From NCBI GenBank assembly GCA_905182815.1, contig CAJJCX010000001.1:248001-312000 (forward strand): DNA of 64,000 nucleotides. The letters are read 5' to 3'. This document shows positions 10,068 to 20,072 of this stretch, one piece after another (position 1 is the stretch's first letter; each line of letters begins with the position of its first letter). A program made the position numbers and the translations under genes. The stretch is from an uncultured Candidatus Thioglobus sp. (GTDB lineage: Bacteria > Pseudomonadota > Gammaproteobacteria > PS1 > Pseudothioglobaceae). The notes beneath the pieces are model-generated. The model was not told the origin of the DNA, searched no databases, and worked only from the letters and a program-made list of their open reading frames with translations.

Positions 10068-10997
10068 ATGAATGAAAGTCTATTTATTAACATCATTATT
10101 GGAATAAGCATTGCTTCAGTGCCCCTTATGTTTGCCGCTATTGGTGAATTATTAGTAGAGCGCTCAGGTGTTCTAAATTTAGGAGTTGAAGGCATGATGA
10201 TTGTTGGAGCGCTCCTAGGCTTTGTTGTTATGTCCCATACTCAAAACCCGTATTTAGCTGTTCTGTCTGCAATGCTTGGGGGGATGGCCATAGCATCCAT
10301 TTTTGCTTTTTTGACTCAATTTCTGCTTACAAATCAGGTTGCAACTGGGCTTGCTTTAACTCTTTTTGGTTTGGGTTTTGCTGCTTTTGCGGGCAGAGGG
10401 TATACAGAGGAAACAATTCAACTCATCACGGCAGTTCCAATTCCATATTTATCTAATATTCCTTATTTAGGGCCTTTACTTTTTTCGTTTAATCCTCTCG
10501 TTTATTTGGCATTTTTTATGGTTTACTTGGTTTGGTGGTTTTTATTTAGGACTAAGCAGGGTTTAATATTACGCGCCATTGGCGACAATCATGATGCGGC
10601 CCATGCTATTGGTCATAACGTTGTTCGATACAGAGTGATGGCTATTTTATTTGGCGGTGCTATGGCTGGAATTGGAGGTGCATTTTTATCACTCGTTCAA
10701 GTGCCCATATGGGGAGAAGGCATGACTGCTGGAAGAGGTTGGATCGCTTTAGGTCTTGTTGTTTTTGCCTCGTGGCAACCTTTTAGAATTATATTTGGAG
10801 CAATTTTATTTGGAGGAATAACTATTCTGCAGATTCATGCTCAAGGATTAAACATCAATGTGAGTGCGCAATATCTATCTATGCTTCCTTACCTGGCAAC
10901 CATTGTTATTCTTGTTAGTCTTAGGATGAGATTAAAAAATAAAACAAATCGCACAGTTCCTAATTGTTTGGGTAGAATATTTCATTCAACAACTTAG
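10068..10997 (+). CDS. BMP-type ABC transporter permease 2
   Basis: Second channel subunit. The 309-residue hydrophobic protein has the conserved LLVERSGVLNLGVEGMM segment near residues 26-42, typical of YufQ-like permeases, and GLILRAIGDNHDAAHAIG near residues 164-181. It starts five bases after permease 1 stops. Seventy bases separate it from the binding-protein gene, which has its own strong AAAGGAG ribosome site. Confidence 0.9.
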   Translation: MNESLFINIIIGISIASVPLMFAAIGELLVERSGVLNLGVEGMMIVGALLGFVVMSHTQNPYLAVLSAMLGGMAIASIFAFLTQFLLTNQVATGLALTLFGLGFAAFAGRGYTEETIQLITAVPIPYLSNIPYLGPLLFSFNPLVYLAFFMVYLVWWFLFRTKQGLILRAIGDNHDAAHAIGHNVVRYRVMAILFGGAMAGIGGAFLSLVQVPIWGEGMTAGRGWIALGLVVFASWQPFRIIFGAILFGGITILQIHAQGLNINVSAQYLSMLPYLATIVILVSLRMRLKNKTNRTVPNCLGRIFHSTT

Positions 10998-11067
10998 TTT
11001 GATGAATAAAGTTTTGTACGAAGTAAAAAAGTAAGAAAATTGTTAAATAACTTAAAGGAGAATAAGT

Positions 11068-12153
11068 ATGTCTAATCGAAGTTTGTCGAGTGTTGTGAAG
11101 CTCTCGATATTAAGCGTAGTTTTAGCATTTACTAGTAATGTTTATGCTGACCCTGTTAAAGCTGCTTTTGTATATATTGGCCCAACAGGAGACCATGGGT
11201 GGACTTTTGCACATGATCAAGGCGCAAAATACGTAAAAGAAATGATGGGCGATGACGTAATCATTACTACTGTTGAGAGTGTTGAGGAAAACTCAGATTC
11301 AGAGCGTGTTATTACGAGTCTTGCCAGAAAAAATGATATTATTTTTACAACATCATTTGGTTACATGAACCCAACAGTAAAGGTTGCGGCGCGTTATCCA
11401 GATGTTAAATTTGAACACGCAACAGGCTATATGCGTCCTACTGATAATATTTCTACTTATTCTGCGAGATTTTATGAAGGTAGACACGTTATTGGTAAGA
11501 TTGCTGGAAGAATGACAGAGACTAATGTTATTGGTTATATTGCATCTTTCCCAATCCCTGAAGTAATCAGAGGAATTAACTCTGCTTATCTAGCTGCTAA
11601 GTCAGTAAATCCTGATATTGAAATCAAGATCGTTTGGGTTTATTCTTGGTACGATCCAGGTAAAGAAGCTGACGCTGCCAATGCTCTTATAGCTCAAGGT
11701 GCGGACATTCTAATGCAACACACTGATTCAACTGCTCCTATGACAGTTGCTGAAGAGAAAGGTGTCTATGCTTTTGGCCAAGCTTCAAACATGCGTGAGT
11801 GGGGTAAAAATGCTCAATTAACTGGAATTATTGATGATTGGGGTCCTTACTACTTAGAGCGTGTTCAGGCTGTTAAAGATGGCACTTGGACTTCAACTGA
11901 TGTCTTCCATGGAGTTGATTCAGGAATGGTTAAGTTTGCTCCTATGAATAATTCAATGCCTTTTGAAGTTAGAAATGAAGCTTCAAAAGCAATTATTGAT
12001 TTGTCAATGGGCGCGATTCATCCATTTACAGGTCCAATCAACAAGCAAGATGGTAGTGCATGGTTAGCAGAAGGTGAAACTCCACCTAACTATCCTGACC
12101 TACTTACAATGGACTTTTATGTAGAAGGTATTGACGCTAAGTACCCTAACTAG
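11068..12153 (+). CDS. BMP-family periplasmic substrate-binding protein
   Basis: Captures purine nucleosides or bases for the ABC system. The 361-residue precursor has an N-terminal signal peptide ending near ASN-VYA (cleavage about residue 27), then KAAFVYIGPTGDHGWTFAHD, the start of the BMP/Med-type binding fold. No lipobox Cys is seen, so the protein is probably free in the periplasm. It is preceded by AAAGGAG at 11053 and followed by a strong terminator, so it closes the operon. Here the binding-protein gene is last, whereas the sugar ABC operons in this window start with theirs. Confidence 0.9.
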   Translation: MSNRSLSSVVKLSILSVVLAFTSNVYADPVKAAFVYIGPTGDHGWTFAHDQGAKYVKEMMGDDVIITTVESVEENSDSERVITSLARKNDIIFTTSFGYMNPTVKVAARYPDVKFEHATGYMRPTDNISTYSARFYEGRHVIGKIAGRMTETNVIGYIASFPIPEVIRGINSAYLAAKSVNPDIEIKIVWVYSWYDPGKEADAANALIAQGADILMQHTDSTAPMTVAEEKGVYAFGQASNMREWGKNAQLTGIIDDWGPYYLERVQAVKDGTWTSTDVFHGVDSGMVKFAPMNNSMPFEVRNEASKAIIDLSMGAIHPFTGPINKQDGSAWLAEGETPPNYPDLLTMDFYVEGIDAKYPN

Positions 12154-12179
12154 TAAAGGTTTATTAAGTAATATTACTA

Positions 12180-12217
12180 ATCGCGTCCTAGGCTTTGCTT
12201 AGGGCGCGATTTTTTTT
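12180..12217 (+). terminator. Rho-independent terminator of the purine operon
   Basis: An 11-bp stem (ATCGCGTCCTA pairing with TTAGGGCGCGAT, one G-T pair) with loop GGCTTTGC is followed by eight T. It stands 27 bases after the binding-protein stop and only 12 bases before the adenine deaminase start. Confidence 0.9.
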
Positions 12218-12219
12218 AG

Positions 12220-13242
<1,023 letters not shown>

Positions 13243-13247
13243 TAATA

Positions 13248-14111
13248 CTAGTTATCTTTTTCTGGCGTACCGATTACTTTGCTGTTCATCTCAATTTCAA
13301 TATCATCCATCATCTCATTGTGTGACTTATCAGTCCAATCCTTGGATTGATTTTTTGTAGCAGCACTCTTTTCTGGATTATTTTTACGGACTTTAAAGAA
13401 AGAGGAAAAAAATAAGCCAGCTTCAAACAGAAGCCAAATAGGGATTGCAATTAGAAATTGCGAGATCACATCTGGAGGAGTTAATACCATTCCAACTACA
13501 AAGGAGCCAATGAAGATGTAAGGGCGATTTTTTTTGAGTTTTTCAGCAGTAGTCGCTCCAAAAACAATAAGAAGGATTGTCACAATTGGGACTTCAAAGG
13601 CAGCTCCAAAGGCGAATGAGACTTTCAAGATAAAATCAAGGTAGTACTGAATATCAGGGGCAAAGTTAACTGATGCAGGACCAACACTCGCTAAGAAGTT
13701 AAATATAACTGGAAATACAATATAAAAAGAGAACAGAAGGCCAACATAAAAAAGTATTGTTGATGAGATGACCAAAGGCAGCACTAGCCTTTTCTCATTG
13801 CGATAGAGCGCTGGGGCTATAAACATCCATAGCTGATACAGCAAGTAGGGCATTGCAATATAGATAGCCAGTATCAATGACATCTTTAAGGGCGTTAAAA
13901 AAGGAGAGATTACACCAATTGCAATTAGATTGGAGCCTGGTATTGCTTGAACAATTGGCGCCGCTATGAAGGTGTATATTTCATCAGCAAATGGGAATAA
14001 TATTAAGAAAAAAATAACTATTGCAGTAACTGAATGAAGAAGTGATCGCCTAAGTTCAATTAAATGTTGGACTAAGGGTAGTTTTTCAGATGCCTCATTA
14101 TCTATAGTCAT
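13248..14111 (-). CDS. tatC: Sec-independent translocase subunit TatC
   Basis: Core receptor of the Tat system, which exports folded twin-arginine proteins. The 287-residue protein has six predicted membrane spans, the conserved N-terminal LVQHLIELRRSLL (about residues 13-25) and FEVPIVTILL near 168. The C-terminal cytoplasmic tail of about 50 charged residues (DWTDKSHNEMMDDIEIE) is longer than in E. coli. The start overlaps the tatB stop by four bases, and the gene runs convergent to adenine deaminase with five bases between. Confidence 0.95.
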   Translation of the reverse strand: MTIDNEASEKLPLVQHLIELRRSLLHSVTAIVIFFLILFPFADEIYTFIAAPIVQAIPGSNLIAIGVISPFLTPLKMSLILAIYIAMPYLLYQLWMFIAPALYRNEKRLVLPLVISSTILFYVGLLFSFYIVFPVIFNFLASVGPASVNFAPDIQYYLDFILKVSFAFGAAFEVPIVTILLIVFGATTAEKLKKNRPYIFIGSFVVGMVLTPPDVISQFLIAIPIWLLFEAGLFFSSFFKVRKNNPEKSAATKNQSKDWTDKSHNEMMDDIEIEMNSKVIGTPEKDN

Positions 14112-14404
14112 AACTTTGAATCATCCTGCTGAGCATCATTTTGATTAAAAAGGTCAGCACTTGATTTGGCTTCATTGGTAATGTCAGAGATTATTGATTT
14201 TTCATCGGCCATAGAAAGTTGCTCTTTAAGCTCATCTGTCTTTAGCTCTTCGTTTATATCTGCTTTAACTTTGCTGAGGAACTTATTAAGTTTGCCCGCA
14301 AATAGGCCAGCTTTTCTTGCCAGTGCAGGCAATCTTTCTGGGCCCACTACGATAAGGGTAATAACGCCAATAATGGCAATCTCCCAGAAACCAAAATCAA
14401 ACAT
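14108..14404 (-). CDS. tatB: Sec-independent translocase subunit TatB
   Basis: Substrate-docking partner of TatC. The 98-residue protein has an N-terminal membrane span with FWEIAIIGVITLIVVGPERLP, the E and GPERLP motif of TatB, followed by an amphipathic helix and an acidic Asp/Gln-rich tail. It lies between tatA (23-base gap) and tatC (four-base overlap). The GPERLP signature separates it from TatA. Confidence 0.93.
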   Translation of the reverse strand: MFDFGFWEIAIIGVITLIVVGPERLPALARKAGLFAGKLNKFLSKVKADINEELKTDELKEQLSMADEKSIISDITNEAKSSADLFNQNDAQQDDSKL

Positions 14405-14427
14405 ATCGCTTCATAAAAAACTGGTTT

Positions 14428-14640
14428 TTAGGATTTTTTGTCAGAGCTTTCATCATCAGCTTCAACTTTAGCTTCAATAATATCTTCTTTCTTTTCGACA
14501 TCAGTATCTTTCATAGATGACTTGAAGCCTTTAATTGCACCTCCAACTTCATTGCCAATATTTTTAAGACGTTTCCCGCCAAAAATAAGTAGCACAATAA
14601 CTAAAATAATAATCAGTTCGAATGGTCCTGGCATTCCCAT
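14428..14640 (-). CDS. tatA: Sec-independent translocase subunit TatA
   Basis: Pore-forming Tat subunit. The 70-residue protein has one short N-terminal span (GPFELIIILVIVLLIFGGKRL) with the FG-K-RL hinge, then an amphipathic helix (GGAIKGFKSSMKD) and a charged tail. AGGAG stands six bases before the first ATG; a second ATG two codons later is possible. It is the first gene of a - strand tatABC operon whose promoter must lie between 14641 and about 14770. Confidence 0.93.
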   Translation of the reverse strand: MGMPGPFELIIILVIVLLIFGGKRLKNIGNEVGGAIKGFKSSMKDTDVEKKEDIIEAKVEADDESSDKKS

Positions 14641-14771
14641 ATTTTTCTCCTAAATAACAAATAAAACTCAATCTATACTGATGATAAACAGAGACTTAAG
14701 CATTTTACACTTTATAAGTTCGTTTAATTAAGAAGCTGATTGTACTGACTTTATTGCCTTTCTCTATATAA

Positions 14772-14788
14772 GTTCCATATAGTGGAAC
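14772..14788. promoter_or_regulatory. IclR-type operator dyad GTTCCA-N5-TGGAAC
   Basis: Perfect inverted repeat GTTCCATATAGTGGAAC. Near-copies occur at 28870-28886 and 37395-37411. The centre is 57 bases upstream of the TATACT -10 element before the ABC binding-protein gene at 14931. The nearby IclR-type regulator (27943-28732) is the natural candidate to bind it; this is inferred. Confidence 0.65.
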
Positions 14789-14814
14789 GATGTGCTAATA
14801 TATGGACAAATGTA

Positions 14815-14842
14815 TTCACATGAATTCATATTTATGTATACT
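14815..14842 (+). promoter_or_regulatory. Sigma70-like promoter of the galactoside operon
   Basis: TTCACA (14815-14820), a 16-base spacer and TATACT (14837-14842), the latter within TGTATACT, a string repeated before glpD (28831) and the second ABC operon (37459). A second TTGACA at 14853 has no convincing -10. Start of transcription is expected near 14849, about 80 bases before the gene. Confidence 0.55.
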
Positions 14843-14930
14843 TAAATGTGATTTGACATATACAGGTGTATCTTCGTCACAAGAGGTATGTAATCAAAGA
14901 GGTTTTTTTATAATTTAGGAGAAAAAAATA

Positions 14931-16171
14931 ATGAAAAAAATATTTAAATCGCAAATAGCTCTCGCTCTAGCCGGTATCTTGGCGGGAACATCAGCTATTG
15001 CTGGAACGATTGTCATTAATGGTGACACATCTGATCCAGCGCCAAAGGCGGCATTTCAGGCAGTTATTGATGGATTTGAAGCTGAAAACCCAGATGTAAA
15101 CGTTGTTTACAATCTTTTTGATCATGAAGGCTATAAAGCTGCAATTCGTAACTTTCTAAGTGCTGATGCTCCAGATATTTCATTCTGGTATGCGGGTAAC
15201 AGAATGGCACCATTTGTTGATGCAGGATTGTTCGCACCAATTGATGATGTTTGGGCTGACCAAGGTCTTTACTCACTAATGAAGACGTCTGCTCCAGGTA
15301 TGACTATGGATGGTAAGAAGTGGGGAATTCCTTATACTTATTACAACTGGGGTGTTTACTATCGTCAAGATATCTTTGAAGACCTAGGAATTGCTGTTCC
15401 TAAAACTTGGGATCAATTCATCGCTGCTGGTAAAACTTTAAATGCAAACGGTGTATACTCCAATTACAATTGGTACAAAATATCTATGGACTGCTGGTGG
15501 TGTATTTGATTACTTAAACCTTCGTACAAATGGATATGATTTCCATATGGCTCTAACTAGATGGTGACGTTGCTTGGACTGATGACAGAGTACGTGCAAC
15601 TATGGCGAACTGGAAGCAACTGATTGACGCTGACTTTTTCCTTGAAAATCATGCTGCTTTAAGCTGGCAAGAAGCATTAGCTCCTATGGGTAATGGTGAG
15701 GCTGCTATGTATGTTATGGGTAACTTTGCTGTTGCTCCATTACGTGAGCTAGGTTTGGATGACAGTAAGCTAGGTTTCTTCCAGTTTCCTGAAATAACTC
15801 CGGGAGTTCCTATGGCTGAAGAAGCGCCTACTGACACTATTCATTTATCTGCAGGTGCAAAAAACCCAGTTGACGCTAAGCGTTTCTTAGCTTATGCTGC
15901 GCGCGCTGACGTTCAGACTGCTTGGAATGAAGCGTTAGGTCAGTTACCTACTAATGCGGGCTCAAGTGTTGTTGATGACAAGTTCTTGAATGCTGCATTT
16001 AGTATGCTTAATAATGACGCCCCTGGTGGTGTTGCTCAGTTCTATGATCGTGATACTAAAGCTGAAATGGCCTCTATTGGCATGGAAAACTTTCAAGAGT
16101 TCATGGTTAAGCCTGAGCGCTTAGAGAAGATTCTAGAGCGTCTAGAAAAAGCTCGTGCAAAACTTTATTAA
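14931..16171 (+). pseudogene. Family 1 sugar ABC binding protein (two single-base frameshifts as read; probably intact)
   Basis: Periplasmic oligosaccharide-binding protein for the transporter at 16253-17991. It has a signal peptide ending near SAIAG, then GDTSDPAPKAAFQAVIDGFE and WGIPYTYYNWGVYYRQDIF, typical of MalE/UgpB-like proteins. The frame breaks at about 15459 (an extra T between TAC and CCA, hiding YPITIGTKYLWTAGG) and is restored after about 15559 (an extra A between ACT and GAT, hiding ALTDGDVAWTDDR). Dropping both bases gives one 412-residue protein of normal length. AGGAG precedes ATG 14931. Neighbours suggest an alpha/beta-galactoside such as galactosylglycerol as ligand. Confidence 0.85.
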
Positions 16172-16189
16172 CCAATAAGGTTTTACTCT

Positions 16190-16230
16190 GTCCCGTGTTC
16201 AAGTATTCTTGACACGGGACTTTATTTTTA
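16190..16230 (+). terminator. Terminator-like hairpin between binding protein and permease
   Basis: GTCCCGTGTTCAAG pairs with CTTGACACGGGAC around loop TATT (13 bp with one bulged T), followed by TTTATTTTTA. Its place between the binding-protein and permease genes suggests partial termination, so that binding protein is made in excess. Confidence 0.8.
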
Positions 16231-16252
16231 ATCAATAAAACTCGGAATATGT

Positions 16253-17140
16253 ATGTATTCTTTCTGGAAAAACAATCAATTGAAGTTGTCGCCTTGGATT
16301 TTTTTGGCTCCTGGTATCTTCATGTTTTCCCTTTATGTTATTTTTCCAATTTTTCAATCAATAGGCTTAAGTTTTTATCAGTGGGACGGGCTTGGTGAAA
16401 AAACCTATATAGGTGTTGAAAACTATATAGAGTTATTAGACGATGAATATTTTTTTATCTCATTAAAGAATAATGTTATTTGGCTTGTCCTTTATATACT
16501 AGCAATTCCAGCTGGTCTTTTTGCCGCATTATTTCTTAATCAGACAGTAAGAGGCATAAGAATATACAAATCACTATTCTTTTTCCCATTTGTTATTTCA
16601 CAGGTTGTTGTTGGGCTTGTTTTTAGTTGGTTCTATGACCCTTCAAATGGACTTTTAAATGTTGTCTTGGAAGGCTTTGGATTTAATCCTGTTGCTATCT
16701 TGGCAGAGGAAGACTATGCAACATATGGAATAATTGCAGCGGGCTTATGGCCTCAAACTGCTTATTGTATGATTTTATATTTAACAGGACTTAATTCTGT
16801 TGATCCAGAACAAATTGAAGCAGGCCGAATAGATAATGCAAGAGGCTGGAAAATGTTGTGGTATGTAATACTCCCTCAGTTAAAGCCTGCAACTTTTATT
16901 GCTGTTGTTGTTACGGTGATTGGCGCTCTAAGATCATTTGATTTAATTTCTATTATGACCGCTGGTGGCCCTTGGGGCTCTAGTCGCGTCCTTGCTTATT
17001 ATATGTATGAAAAAGCATTTTCAGAGTATGGCTTTCGTATGGGCTATTCTGCAGCTATAGCAGTAGTTCTTCTTGCTATTATGATGGTTTATATTGGACT
17101 GATTCTGTATAGATTGTATCGAGATGAAAAAGGTTATTAA
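16253..17140 (+). CDS. Sugar ABC transporter permease (MalF/UgpA type)
   Basis: First inner-membrane subunit of the putative galactoside importer. The 295-residue protein has six predicted spans and the EAA coupling loop EAGRIDNARGWKMLWYVILP near residues 187-206, which contacts the ATPase. The start ATG 16253 lies just downstream of the hairpin. The next permease begins two bases after its stop. No ATPase gene follows in this operon; the matching MalK-type ATPase is probably the one at 26866-27924. Confidence 0.92.
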   Translation: MYSFWKNNQLKLSPWIFLAPGIFMFSLYVIFPIFQSIGLSFYQWDGLGEKTYIGVENYIELLDDEYFFISLKNNVIWLVLYILAIPAGLFAALFLNQTVRGIRIYKSLFFFPFVISQVVVGLVFSWFYDPSNGLLNVVLEGFGFNPVAILAEEDYATYGIIAAGLWPQTAYCMILYLTGLNSVDPEQIEAGRIDNARGWKMLWYVILPQLKPATFIAVVVTVIGALRSFDLISIMTAGGPWGSSRVLAYYMYEKAFSEYGFRMGYSAAIAVVLLAIMMVYIGLILYRLYRDEKGY

Positions 17141-17142
17141 TT

Positions 17143-17991
17143 ATGTTTCCAACTCCAATTGAAAGAACCAAGCCATCTACTCAGCGACTCTATAAGATAG
17201 CGCTGCCTATTTCTATAATTATTTGGCTTCTCCCTCTTTTGGCAGTAGCCTTGACCTCTATTCGCTCAGGAGTCGATATAAATTCTGGTAATTATTGGGG
17301 TATGCCAACCTCAATTAATTTTTTTGAAAACTACACTGCTGTCTTTACTGACTCCCCTTTAGGCTATTACATTTTAAATAGCTTTAAAATTACTATACCA
17401 ACTGTTATTGGTGCAATTGTTCTATCAAGTCTCACAGGCTTTGCATTAGGCGTTTATAGGTTTAAACTTAATTTACTGGTATTTTTCCTTTTTGTTGCTG
17501 GCAACTTTATTCCCTATCAAATATTAATGGTTCCAGTAAGAGACCTCTCTCTTTCGCTTGGTCTATATAACTCTGTATGGGGCCTTGTTGCTTTTCATAT
17601 AGCATTTCAAACTGGCTTTTGCACCTTCTTTATGCGAAACTTTATCCGTGCTCTCCCATTTGAGTTAATCGAAGCGGCAAGAGTTGAAGGAGTTTCTGAG
17701 TTTAAAATTTTCTGGTACGTAGTTGTCCCATTAATGCGACCGGCAATGGCTGCATTGTCTGTACTAATTTTTACTTTCATATGGAATGATTATTTTTGGG
17801 CTCTCGTTTTGACACAAGGGGCAGATTCAATGCCAATTACAGCAGGTTTAAATTCGCTTAACGGGCAATGGATTGCGAATCAGCATTTGGTTTCTGCAGG
17901 CTCAATAATTGCAGCACTTCCTCCTGTCTTAATGTTTTTCCTAATGCAGAAGCACTTTATTGCAGGATTAACTCTTGGAGCGGTGAAGTAA
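17143..17991 (+). CDS. Sugar ABC transporter permease (MalG/UgpE type)
   Basis: Second membrane subunit of the same importer. The 282-residue protein has six predicted spans, the EAA loop IEAARVEGVSEFKIFWYVVV near residues 176-195 and the usual C-terminus HFIAGLTLGAVK. Its stop shares a base with the alpha-galactosidase start (TAATG), so uptake and hydrolysis are translationally coupled. Confidence 0.92.
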   Translation: MFPTPIERTKPSTQRLYKIALPISIIIWLLPLLAVALTSIRSGVDINSGNYWGMPTSINFFENYTAVFTDSPLGYYILNSFKITIPTVIGAIVLSSLTGFALGVYRFKLNLLVFFLFVAGNFIPYQILMVPVRDLSLSLGLYNSVWGLVAFHIAFQTGFCTFFMRNFIRALPFELIEAARVEGVSEFKIFWYVVVPLMRPAMAALSVLIFTFIWNDYFWALVLTQGADSMPITAGLNSLNGQWIANQHLVSAGSIIAALPPVLMFFLMQKHFIAGLTLGAVK

Positions 17992-20072
17992 TGAATCAAT
18001 GGCGCCTTGATACTTTTGATCAAACTTTGGTTTTATCATCTTTGAATAATAGGCTTCCATGCGTTATATATTGGGGCAGTCGTTTACCTGACAATGAAAA
18101 TCTTAGCTCCTTATCTACTGCAGTGTCTAAAGATTGGGGGGACAACTTACTGGATAAAGTTCCAGAGTTATCTGTCTTACCAGAGCAGTCTGCAAATTTT
18201 CCAGGACAGCTTGGCTGCAAAATGAGAGGCCTTGATGGAATGATTCTTTCTAGTAACTTTGTTTTTCTAAAAGACGAAGCAAAAGACAACTCATTGTCCT
18301 TAGTCTTTTTGGACAAAGCCATAGAACAAACATATACATTGACAATCATTTCCTTTGAAGAAAGTAATACGTTTAGTCTTAGTGCAAAAATTGACAGCAA
18401 AAAGCCAATATTTATGGACTGGTTTTCTGCTCCAGTAATTCTAGCGCCTCAAAACAGCAATGAAATGATTGACTATGGAGGTCAATGGGGTGGTGAATTC
18501 AGAAGCCAAATAACTCCATGGGTAACTGGTACTCATCTGCGTGAGTCAAGGTCTGGAACAACAAGTCATGCAAATTTCCCTGGCCTTCTTATTCCAACCA
18601 TTGAAAGCTCAGAGAATTCAGGGTCTTGTTATGGTTTTCACTACGGCTGGTCTGGAGGTCATCGTATGATTGCAGAGCAACTTCCAGATGGTCGCAGGCA
18701 AGTTCAATTTGGCAATACTGAAAATAGTGATTTAATTTCTGGAAATTGCTTCGAAACAGCAAGGCTATATATTAGCCATTCTAGTAACGGAATTAGCGGG
18801 GTTGGTAAGTCATTTCGATCTCACGTAGCTAATTCAATTATTAAGGCACCTAAAGACAATGTTAGGCCTGTTCATTACAATTGCTGGGAGGCTATATATT
18901 TTGATCATAATATTGACCAATTAAAAGAAATAGCTAGCCTTGCTTCTGAAATTGGTGCTGAAAGGTTTGTACTGGATGACGGCTGGTTTAAAGGACGTGA
19001 TAGTGCTAACTCTAGTCTTGGTGACTGGGATGTTGACAAGAATAAATATCCTAAAGGATTGCAACCATTAATTAGCCATATCCACTCTCTTAAAATGTCT
19101 TTTGGTTTGTGGTTTGAGCCTGAGATGGTTAGCCCTAATAGTGATCTTTATCGACAGCACCCTGAATGGATAATGGGCCACAAAAATCAAACTCTTGGAC
19201 GAGATCAGTTGGTTCTTAATATTGCCATAAAAGATGTTGAAGATTACCTTTTTAAGAAAATTTCGGCATTGTTAACTGAGTACCCAATTGAGTATATTAA
19301 GTGGGACCATAATCGAGTTCTACCTTATCCAGATGCTTCGCAAACAAAAAGCCTGTATGTTCTTCTAAAGCGAATTAGATTGGCGCATCCAAAAGTTGAG
19401 ATTGAATCCTGCTCATCAGGAGGTGGACGAATAGATTATGGCATTTTAGAAAATACACAAAGGGTTTGGTTGTCTGATAGTAATGATGCAATTGAAAGGT
19501 TACGTATTCAGCATGAGGCAATTTTATGGCTGCCTACTTCGATAACGGGCAGTCATGTTGGGCCAAAGGTTTGTCACACTTCTGGGCGTGAACTTCCACT
19601 AGCATTCAGAGCGTGGGTGGCAGCTCAAAGGCATATGGGATTTGAGATGGATCCTCGTGAACTCTCACCTTCAGATAAAGCACTGCTAAAAGCCGTTACT
19701 AACTGGTGGAAGGAGAATCGTCAATGGATGAAAGATGCAAATATTTTACGATTACCATGTGACGATAAAAGCGTAACCGCTGAAATTCAAATTAATTCAA
19801 GTGAGAATCACTTTGTTGTTTTCGCTGGCCAAAATGCCTTATCAGAATTTAGCTCACCAGTTCCATTGGTCCTATCTGGGCTAGACTCAATGGCAATGTA
19901 TAATGTCTCGTTATACAACAAAAATCATATCAACTCTCTTGGTAAATCAAATGGTGGTCTTTTGCAAAAAACATTGAAGCTTAGTGGGCAATTTTTAATG
20001 AACCATGGACTGCAGTTACCTAAAGCTTTTCCAGCTAGCATGATGGTAATAGAAGGGGATAAAGCTGCATGA
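17991..20072 (+). CDS. Alpha-galactosidase, GH36 family
   Basis: Removes terminal alpha-linked galactose. The 693-residue protein has the GH36 catalytic region: GFHYGWSGGHR, YIKWDHNR (nucleophile Asp near residue 438), SCSSGGGRIDYGIL and WLSDSNDAIERLR (acid/base Asp near 496). No signal peptide is visible, so it acts in the cytoplasm on imported oligosaccharide. I chose ATG 17991, coupled to the permease stop, over an in-frame upstream ATG at 17868 lying inside the permease. With the GH42 enzyme at 24957 it could strip both galactoses from digalactosylglycerol, or act on floridoside or raffinose-type sugars. Confidence 0.92.
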   Translation: MNQWRLDTFDQTLVLSSLNNRLPCVIYWGSRLPDNENLSSLSTAVSKDWGDNLLDKVPELSVLPEQSANFPGQLGCKMRGLDGMILSSNFVFLKDEAKDNSLSLVFLDKAIEQTYTLTIISFEESNTFSLSAKIDSKKPIFMDWFSAPVILAPQNSNEMIDYGGQWGGEFRSQITPWVTGTHLRESRSGTTSHANFPGLLIPTIESSENSGSCYGFHYGWSGGHRMIAEQLPDGRRQVQFGNTENSDLISGNCFETARLYISHSSNGISGVGKSFRSHVANSIIKAPKDNVRPVHYNCWEAIYFDHNIDQLKEIASLASEIGAERFVLDDGWFKGRDSANSSLGDWDVDKNKYPKGLQPLISHIHSLKMSFGLWFEPEMVSPNSDLYRQHPEWIMGHKNQTLGRDQLVLNIAIKDVEDYLFKKISALLTEYPIEYIKWDHNRVLPYPDASQTKSLYVLLKRIRLAHPKVEIESCSSGGGRIDYGILENTQRVWLSDSNDAIERLRIQHEAILWLPTSITGSHVGPKVCHTSGRELPLAFRAWVAAQRHMGFEMDPRELSPSDKALLKAVTNWWKENRQWMKDANILRLPCDDKSVTAEIQINSSENHFVVFAGQNALSEFSSPVPLVLSGLDSMAMYNVSLYNKNHINSLGKSNGGLLQKTLKLSGQFLMNHGLQLPKAFPASMMVIEGDKAA

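Noticed and set aside
14166-14653. Open frames on the + strand opposite tatB and tatA
   Set aside because: They mirror the clearly identified - strand tat genes, have Ser-rich low-complexity translations and no ribosome sites.
14641-14930. Possible small RNA or riboswitch in the longest gene-free stretch
   Set aside because: I see only the tatA leader, the IclR-type dyad, promoter elements and a ribosome site; no extended stem structure or conserved riboswitch pattern.
17868-17990. Earlier in-frame ATG for alpha-galactosidase
   Set aside because: It would add 41 residues encoded inside the permease gene and unlike GH36 N-termini; the TAATG overlap at 17991 is the better start.
18020-18400. 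126-residue - strand open frame inside the alpha-galactosidase gene
   Set aside because: Antisense of conserved GH36 coding sequence; no promoter or ribosome site.
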